DNA of 64,000 bases from Aurelia coerulea (Eukaryota; Cnidaria; Scyphozoa; Semaeostomeae; Ulmaridae): positions 18,663,501 through 18,727,500 of the forward strand of contig CM076947.1 of the NCBI GenBank assembly GCA_039566865.1. The letters are read 5' to 3'. How positions within the stretch are numbered: the stretch's first letter is position 1; each line of letters begins with the position of its first letter. The position numbers and the translations under genes were made by a program. The notes under the pieces were generated by a model. It had not been told where the DNA came from. It ran no database searches and saw nothing but the letters and a program-made list of their open reading frames with translations. Shown piece by piece: positions 56,398-64,000 of this stretch.

Positions 56398-56859
56398 TGT
56401 CTCAAGTTGAAATGTTTAGCATGATTAATTTTGCGTTATGGCAAATCTCATGTGATCTCGAATTTGAAACGGACTTTATTTTGCAATATTTTGGCCTACA
56501 GAATTTTGGGCGTCCTTAAGTATTGGAGAAAATAATTGCATTTGATGAATCTCTTGTTGTCATTATAAAGCCATACCCAATACCAAAACGGCCTTTTACC
56601 ATTCTGGTATTTGGTAGAGCAAATTAAGTAGCATTTAGGTGTTTTTACTTGGGTCTAAGCTCAAAGCAATTCTGGACAAGATAGGGTTAGACAGCACGAA
56701 GACCCCACGTCTATTTTGACCAAATTCCAGGGAAATCGATTCGCGTGGAAAACTTATTTAAAAGCAAGTTGTACACTTTAAATTATAAAAAAAAGTTGTA
56801 AATTAAGTGAAAGGCTTGTTTAGGCAGTGGAATTGAGTATGTGAAGGTGAAAATAAAAC

Positions 56860-57028
56860 TGCGGTTTTTTAACGCCAAGCGCTCAGATCGCAGAAGTTGA
56901 GAAGAACTAATGGAGTCCACTACCACTTGTCGTGAGGCTCAAGTGATGGGGCTCGTACTGTGATCGAACCCGGTCCGCCTAACTGTTCTGGCTGCAGAGT
57001 CAGAGGATTACCCACTGCCCCAACACAT
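56860..57028 (-). mobile_element. tRNA-derived SINE candidate
   Basis: On the - strand: TTGGGGCAGTGGGTAATCC (box A-like), a TCTGACTCTGCAGCCAGA anticodon-arm-like stretch, then GGGTTCGATCACAG (box B-like, GGTTCGA). The spacing fits a tRNA head. The following 100 bases would be the SINE body. The acceptor stem does not pair well, so it is not a working tRNA gene. Confidence 0.5.
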
Positions 57029-57297
57029 TCAAATGGGAGTGTGGACTTTTCAAATAGATTTGATAATTATTGCTTGATATGACTCCTCCGTTGAGACTTT
57101 TGATTCTGTACATCATGCGAAATGTCTGTTGATATTGTAATGGTGTTGCAGTTATTTTATAGCTGCCATTCCTTCGCAGGTTTCTCTTAAAGTCAAAAAG
57201 CCACTTCAAGACTGAAGAGAATTTCTTGGTGACATCATTTTCACTTTTTTTGATTTTGTGTTTTTTTTTCAATACTCAAATCTCTTTGACTCTCAGA

Positions 57298-57504
57298 CTG
57301 CGTTCACACGATGCCGGCCCATTTTGAAAACGATGAAAAATGTGACGGATAGGCCTCCCGTTCACACGAAAACGCCACATTTTTGAAAACGGTAGATTTT
57401 GAAAACGGAACTCTTTGAAAACGGTGTCGTGTGAACGCTAGCTCAAATGTTGCTACTGTCGCATTTTTCACCGTTTTCAAAATGTGCCGGCATCATATGA
57501 ACGC
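57298..57504. mobile_element. 207-bp fold-back MITE, 9-bp duplication
   Basis: GCGTTCACACGATGCCGG faces CCGGCATCATATGAACGC, with several GAAAACGG repeats inside. The flanks ACTCTCAGA and ACTCTTAGA (57289-57297, 57505-57513) differ by one base. Confidence 0.7.
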
Positions 57505-58546
57505 ACTCTTAGATTCTATCTTGCACAAATTCGAAAATCTGGCACATTGCCATTTAGGAGAGGGGTTCTTATTTCATTTGAGATTACCTCCTTATTTCAT
57601 CGTCATTCCATTTGGGATTAAAAGACATTTTTCATCACTTTTTATATGTATTCAATTCCGAGTGTGTATTAATTTAATTGTGTTGATTATTATAGTTCGA
57701 TTTGGCATGGGGTGAGAGGAAGCTTTAATCAGACTGGCTAAGAACGGTTGATTAAAGCGGGACAAGCTGCGTATTTCGTTTCTTCAATGGTGTATCGTTA
57801 AACCTGCAGCTAAAATCTACAGAATTTGAGCTTTTTAATAAATTCTAACAGTGCAGAGCTTGAACTCCAAGAAAGGACGCAAGAGAGATACACGAAATTT
57901 TGCATTTTTCAGTCCAGAATCTTGCCATGCACCTAAGTTTAGCCGAGGAGCAACGTTTGATTTTCAGGCTTCGTTTATTTTGAGATTATGGTGATATAAA
58001 GAATGTGAAGTCATGAGGTATTTGACATTGAAGTCAAACCTTAGGCCACAACATAGCTGTTGGAATTCAGGCATGTCTGCACTTTCATTGAAATAATTAG
58101 TAGCTTATATATCAATCTGTGCAAAAACGTAATGATGAGATGTTTGTAATCTATTCCTTGGATTCAATGACCAGAAGGCAACATCGACTACCTAACTGTA
58201 ATTTTAAGTCTAGACCTTGTGTGTTGTACGATTTTCTATTCACAAGTACCATTGTGTAGACCTTAAGTCCGAAAAACTTTCTGGATACTATGAGGAAAGT
58301 GTTGACCTCAAATCTATAAGATTTTCTTGAAAAGTCTGTCATATTTCCGTCACAAATTTTGGATTTACGATGATGCTACATTGTGTTCGAAGCTTGAAGT
58401 GAATTCTTGTACGAAACAACCCAAAACCCAAAACTTCTGCAGTTTAGAAAAGAATTAAGATGCCAAAATGCTTACACTGGAATTACAGTATCCCCTCCCC
58501 TCAAGCCATGCAATCGAAAGAAAATTTGGTGGTCATGAACACCATC

Positions 58547-59601
58547 GTTTTAGGGTAACTCTGCCTTCCGTTCCAGTGAACAGCGAGCTGCCATTTCACA
58601 AAACCACATAGGATATTGTTCAGCGTAGTCTTGGTAATCGAAAGATGTACAAATTGCAATTTTTTCGTTAACGCTGGCTTCATAAATCCTAGTTCGAATC
58701 TTTTGTTGATTTCAGAAAAGTGGATAAATCTCCAAACCTACTCGAAAGAGTTTCGATTTTTTTCGTTCCATCTGTAGTAAGGTAGGTGATTTACAACTTG
58801 GCCTAGTCTGATTGAAAAACCTTGGCTAGATTTCCTGTAATCTAATTCTATGTTTCTGTTTACTTTTTGACAGCGAAAGTGAGGAACCTTGGTCAACAGG
58901 TTAACAATGCTATGAAGCACGCTTGCAAAAGCTCAGGCTTGAATAACTTTCAGAAATGTTTCCATTGGCAAACAAATGAACGCCATTTGTGATCTGTTGG
59001 GAATACCATACCCAAGTCTCAATAAACATCCTTAATGCGCTTGTGAAAGTATCATTTGCATCTATTGATTAAAGGTTACTGATTTTTACAAGCAAATTCA
59101 CAAAACCATGCTTTTTTGGGTGTCTTTTGAGACTCTCATGAGCATTCAATGTAAAACTACATTTTATGCAAAAGCGTTCAGCTCCTCCTGCATGGACTAA
59201 TCTGTTGGCCAACGCTTTTCCCCTTCGATGTTGAAAAGTAAACAGAAATATGAATTTTTAATTGCAGGAAATCTAGCCGAGCTTTTTGAATCACACTTGG
59301 CAAAGTTGTAGATCTAAAGGAACGGAAGAAATCGAAACTTTTTCGAGCAGTTTTGGAAATAAATCCACTTCTCTGAAATCAACGAAAAGATTCGAACTAG
59401 GATTTGTGAAGCCAGAGTTGACGAAAACATTACGATTTGTACATCTTTCGATTGCCCAGACTATGCTGAACAACATCCTTTTTACTGCTTTTCGACAGGC
59501 CGAATGATATTGGAGAATTTAACTGTTTTCTGAGGAGAGTGGTTTTGCGAAACGGCATCTCGCTGTTCACTGGAGCAAAAGGCAGAGTTACCTTAAATAT
59601 T
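58547..59601. mobile_element. 1-kb element with long inverted arms
   Basis: GGGTAACTCTGCCTTCCGTT, CCAGTGAACAGCGAG at the left faces CTCGCTGTTCACTGGAGC, AAAAGGCAGAGTTACC at the right. The arms run about 400 bases (GATTCGAACT, GATTTATCCACTTT, AAATCTAGCC pairs). No coding capacity in the centre. Confidence 0.75.
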
Positions 59602-60296
59602 TGAAACGCATGGACCCATTACAATTACGGTTCCGTTCTTAGATAAGGAGACTTAGATTAAAGGAGTTACTCGCTCTTCGAATCAGGGAAAGTTAAAGAA
59701 AGTGACGGAATAGAATATGGAAAATTCCGTTTGCGTAAAAACCTCTTCATGGGCAAAAAGACTTCAAAAATTCTCTCAGCATTGATTTGAGTAGGGGTTT
59801 CCGTTGTTCCGCGTAATTTAACCATTGCATTTTGCAAAAACAGTTGATGCTTGCGTTTCCCATGCAAGGGTATGTCTTGGGGTAAAATTGAGCGTTTCCA
59901 AAGTGAACAGTAACAAGTAACATGTAACATGTAACAATCGATGTTGCAAGAAAATTCCTGAAATCTGGTCTTCAGAAGAGAGCATGCATGCACATTATTC
60001 CTTCGATCTAAGGAGATTACTTTGGTCTCAGGAAAATCAGCATATCATCGCACTTGCTGCATTAGTTGTATTATTCGATGACTTTGATAACTTAGCTCTT
60101 GTTGATAACAATCTGGGTGCAATTTTTTAGGCCCAATTAAAGGGTGCTATTTGTTATGCCCTAGCATTGTAATCTGTAATGAGATAAGAATAACGAATTG
60201 AGCTAACAACAAATTGTTTCCTTTTGTTTACTTTTCTTTGGGTTCGGTAGCTTAGTTATGTTGCAAGAACCCTCCACTAGGAAACTGACTTGTACC

Positions 60297-60425
60297 CCAT
60301 TCACATTGACACAGTTAAACCAGCTTCATCTAAACTAAGTTAATTTGTTGATTGACCAATTGGGACGCAACATTAGATAACCTGGGTCAGCTTAAACTGG
60401 TTAACTTGCAAGTGTGAAAGTTTTT
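60297..60425. mobile_element. Short MITE, CATTCACACTTGC type (copy 3)
   Basis: CCCATTCACATTGACACAGT, then AAACCAGCTT, and AACTGGTTAACTTGCAAGTG at the right, so the ends are inverted repeats. Relatives are at 29315 and 55857. Confidence 0.6.
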
Positions 60426-60557
60426 AGATTCCTATTTGACCTTGGGCTTGATCTTTGATCTTGGGCATGCAACATACTCCATAACGACAATAACCTACAA
60501 TCCTGGCCGTAAGTGTTGAGAATGTTTGGCAAGTCTCGATTCTTTCCATTCATTGAC

Positions 60558-61084
60558 AGCTTAGGTTCCAAATCTTTAAAAAGGCTGGTGTAAAGTTGAG
60601 TGACCTATTTCTTTGAACTGAATGACTTCAAAGAAACTTTAGCTAATTCTCTATAATTCTACTGTTGGAATTTTCTGAAATCTTCAATATTCTCAGAATT
60701 GGAGTGTTTTTCTTCTTTTTCAAGAATTCAAGCAAAATTCTCAGAAAAACTGAAAACCATCGTAATGTGTAAACTGTTTGACGTAGCATGGAAAGATTTC
60801 GACAAAAAACCATAGTTCATGGATGCCTACGATATGGTTTCAAGCAAAAGTCTGCCACTCATCTGGTTTATGATTTAGAAATTTGATGACGTCACATCCT
60901 CAAATGTATTGAAATGTGAGATACGCTGTAATTTTGAAAAGTATTCAAAATTTCTGAAAAGTCCAACGGTAGAATTATAGATAAGTATCTAAAGTTTTTT
61001 TTCAAGCCATTCAATCAGAAGAAATAGGTCATTTAATTTTACACCCACCTTTGTACGCCGAGTTAAAGATTTGGAACCTATGCT
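60558..61084. mobile_element. Fold-back element B, copy 2, 9-bp duplication
   Basis: It is highly similar along its length to 15943-16467. Flanked by TTCATTGAC on both sides (60549-60557 and 61085-61093). The ends are AGCTTAGGTTCC and, in reverse, AGCATAGGTTCC. Two copies with different perfect 9-bp duplications fix the ends of this family. Confidence 0.92.
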
Positions 61085-61528
61085 TTCATTGACCCCCTGC
61101 TCCCCCAGTTCAATGTTGTTTGTGGAGACATTGTAAAAGCTGATACCTGCAGTGACTATTCATCACAAAAACCGACATTGAGATGGGGGGGGGGGGAGGA
61201 GGGAAAGTGACATTTTTACTGAATTTTCGAAGTGAGGTCTAAAAAGTGGCGGAAAGTCGTTTTTTTTCTCAACAATTTATGTCCAGGATTGTAGGGGTTC
61301 AAACGCCGCAAACATTTTCAAGACCAGTCAACAGAAAGAGAGAGATTGATTTTAAAGTTGTGCTTAAATTAGACCTTTGTTTCCATCACCTGTAGAAGCA
61401 TAGCACTTTTCTGATCGCAGTTTACAACTTGTTGTTTCTTGGCTCAGACTTCACCGATCTGTTTCATTTTAGTCTCATGCTGATTATCCTGTCTGCTTTC
61501 TTCTGGCTGTTTTTGATAACTGCATAAC

Positions 61529-62271
61529 GGTGGCTTCTGCGGAGCAGCCATAAATCCAATTTTTCTGTTTTTAAGATTCTTGACAGAAGAGACTTCAAAT
61601 GAAAGGTTGACACCGAGTTTGAGTAAATCTGATCACTGGTTGCTGAGCAAGAAAGCCAAAATTATTGGCTGCCTCAAAACCAGAGGATTCATTATTCTCC
61701 ATCGCGTTAAAATCAACGAAATTGATTGAAAAAATTTACCTAGTCCTGTTTTCTGATGTTCATAAGGGAGACAGATAGTCATACATTGATTTTTTGTGAC
61801 AACCAAGAATATTGGACATATCTAGGGTTGCTATGAATGAAAATGTGCAACACAAGGGCTGCAGGCCATGGCATGCGTCCATCAGATATTTTGCTTCTCA
61901 AAAGTGATTAAGTCATGTTAAACCAACAATATTGCGTTCAGCACGCTGCTTGATCGATATTCTTGAGGAATATGGTCATTAATCACTCCCAAATGCGTTT
62001 CTTGGCATAAATGTAAAGTTTAAGTTCATTTAATGTTAAAATTCAAGTTATAAGGTTAAGTACGGAGATAAAATCCTCTGGTTTTGAAGCAACCAGTGAT
62101 TGTGACTTTCTTTTAATAAATCAGCAACCACTTATCAGATTTACACAAACTCGGTGACAAACTCTAAGTTGAAATCTCTTCTATTCACAAATCTGAAAAA
62201 CGAGAACGTTTGATTTATGGCTCCTCCACAATAGCCATTCAAACGGCGCACATGTTTTTTGGGACACCCTG
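61529..62271. mobile_element. Mariner-like MITE D, copy 2 (left end lost)
   Basis: It shares TTCTGCGGAGCAGCCATAAA through ATTCAAACGGCGCACATG with 34020-34794 and ends in GGGACACCCTG/TA. The left terminal repeat is missing or decayed before 61529. Confidence 0.75.
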
Positions 62272-62273
62272 TA

Positions 62274-63061
62274 TGCAGTGTTAAAGAGCTCAGAATTGAA
62301 ATTTGTAAAAATAGGAAAACTTTCTTCTCAATCGATTCAATTTTTTCCCAAATTTACAAAGAAATAAAAACTACAGTTAATTTTTGTCTTTTGAAAGCCA
62401 TGAGTAATCTGCCACCTGGTGGTACATTTTGTGTAAAAAAAAAGCAGGGTCATGTAATAATCATCTATGATGACATTAAAGATATGTAACCATTGCTCCA
62501 GCCATCTGTTACAATTGCCCCGTGTTACTGGGGTAATTGTAACACTTGACCACTGATTTTGAAACTATCACAGCGTCATAAAAATTAGTTCTATGCCATG
62601 GAAACTAATGTATATTTTATTCCAAGGGATGCAACTACACTATCATTTACCTTCAAAAGCACAATTAATCATTATTTAGACGATATGGCTGATTTTCCAA
62701 AAAGTGTTACAATTGACCCCGGTCTCCCCTACCTTAAGGTCATCTACAAACAAACAGTGTGTCCGGCTTATATCTCTCTTTCCTGGCTCTCTCATTTGAT
62801 ATCCTTTACTCTGCTCGAGAAGATTAGCAATAGGTATTTCTGTAATACAAAATCCAACAGGCGAGTAACTATCTCCCGCACTTTATATCTATCCATCTGC
62901 TTACACATTTTTCCCCATCTTTCCAGAGTTCAATTCTTGTTCTCCATTTATTCATTAGCTCTCTCAACAATGAAATTGCTACGGTGTGTATGCCAATCCA
63001 CTCGTACCAAGCTGAACCTAAAAACAAACACTTTGAGGACTCTATTTTAGCCCTTTTTAAT
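62274..63061. other. No gene recognised
   Basis: Open frames at 62598-63050 have no domain, a biased T/S/L composition and no splice context. They are probably chance. Confidence 0.35.
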
Positions 63062-63830
63062 GTATTTAATCATTAATCCGGGGTTAGCAAGTGCATTTAG
63101 TAGGAAAACGAGCACGATCCATTTGGGTGGAAAAAGGGCCTAAGTTGAAATTTTCGAGAATTTCCCCCACAGCTTTGAAAATAGAATGGCTCGTTATTCG
63201 GCGAATTTTAGAGATAAATTGGAGATTAAAGACGTATTAGTGAAAGAATACAGTTTTCCGTCGAATTTTGACATGCCGCGGCCGTTTACTCCTCGCAAAA
63301 CGGAGTTACGGCGAAAAATGGGGGTAGGCCGAAATTATTCCCCATTTTTGGAGGGCGCGCGCTCCGTTTCTGGGGTAATATTAATATTTAATTACGTCAC
63401 TAGACTCGCAGACGAATGGTCTCTTGAAAACTTTTTTCCGTTTTGAAATCGGGCTTGTAACCATGGAGCATCGACTCCAAAAGTAACCTCGGGTCGGAAA
63501 ATCGCAATATTAATTTTTCAACCCCCTGTTATGACGTCATAATGACCCCAAAATTTCCTGAAACCCCGAAATTCGGATGCGCCGTGGTCCATTACCCCTC
63601 TTAAACTCCTCACTTGCCCCATACACTCCATTGATTTTGTGAAATTACCGATTCAATAAAGGCCATTTTTGAATGGGAGCCAGTTATAATCTGATTTTGC
63701 TATTGTTTCCGAATAGCCAATCAAATTGCCGAACGACCTCTTGTATCCCAGAGTAGAGGTAGAGCAACGAACTCACTCTAGGGACGAGATTGGCTAAAAC
63801 CAATAAGCAAGCTTCCTTCAAGTTGTTACC
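63062..63830. repeat. Dispersed repeat, copy 2
   Basis: Matches 27182-28760 without the fold-back: CATTAATCCGGGGTTAGCAA, GTGCATTT, CCGTTTTGAAATCGGGC, TTATGACGTCATAATGACCC, GAATAGCCAATCAAATTGCC. It has an open frame (63186-63446) that is not kept in copy 1. Class unknown. Confidence 0.7.
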
Positions 63831-64000
63831 TCACAGCGATGACTCGAGAATGTTTTAGCACGTGCTATTATTTTGCGGGAATGAACAAGTCTTCTCCCTA
63901 GTATGAATAACTTTTTCAGGGGGGATTCCATTCTCCCAAGCGTCATAACTGTTATGCGTTATGAGTGTCATAACTGCTAGGAAGGAAAAAACAGGAACAT

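Noticed and set aside
56941..57020. Working tRNA gene
   Set aside because: The acceptor stem does not pair and there is no T-run terminator in place; better explained as a SINE head.
62598..63050. 150-codon open frame after PATL1
   Set aside because: No recognisable domain, low-complexity Ser/Thr/Leu composition and no repeat or splice support; probably chance.

Overview
The window is eukaryotic, AT-rich genomic DNA, most likely from a cnidarian. The evidence is a long intron-split gene with GT-AG introns, APE-type LINE retrotransposons, tRNA-SINE-like sequence, and many short non-coding DNA transposons. Anthozoan (perhaps octocoral) origin is my guess from the style of the LINE proteins and cannot be proven from this window alone.

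One host gene runs through almost the whole window on the + strand: a PAT1/PATL1 homologue (decapping activator, P-body component). I could place 19 coding exons from 589 to 54999, and every splice junction keeps the reading frame. They give about 691 residues, against roughly 770 in human PATL1. The first exon(s), with the start codon, lie upstream of the window. The N-terminal half is low-complexity (Pro/Gly/Met, then Gln/Arg/Asn). The conserved core starts at exon 9, and the helical C-terminal domain is exons 11-19. The coding sequence is about 2.1 kb out of 54 kb.

The introns are a dense nest of mobile elements. (1) An L1/Tx1-type LINE on the - strand (about 11953-18345) is nearly full length. 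Its ORF1 carries zinc knuckles and an SGNH-esterase-like domain. Two fold-back elements with perfect 9-bp target duplications interrupt it, one exactly inside the YADD box of its reverse transcriptase. (2) An L2/CR1-type LINE on the + strand (36944-40259) is inserted into an older LINE with a TGTCCT duplication. (3) At least five 3'-terminal fragments of another CR1/jockey-like LINE group are present; four with a preserved 3' UTR carry a bracket of inverted repeats just after the stop codon. (4) Many MITE or fold-back elements occur: TA-duplicating (mariner-like), 9-bp-duplicating (Mutator-like), 8-bp (hAT-like) and TTAA (piggyBac-like). (5) Tandem arrays include a 2.2-kb array of 17-18-bp units in intron 17 and a 33-bp array at the left edge.

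After the PATL1 stop (54999) the last 9 kb holds no gene I recognise. It contains more MITEs, a second copy of one Mutator-like element, a second copy of a mariner-like element, a probable tRNA-derived SINE, and a second copy of a dispersed repeat also found in intron 9. No rRNA, CRISPR array, operon or bacterial-type feature was seen.
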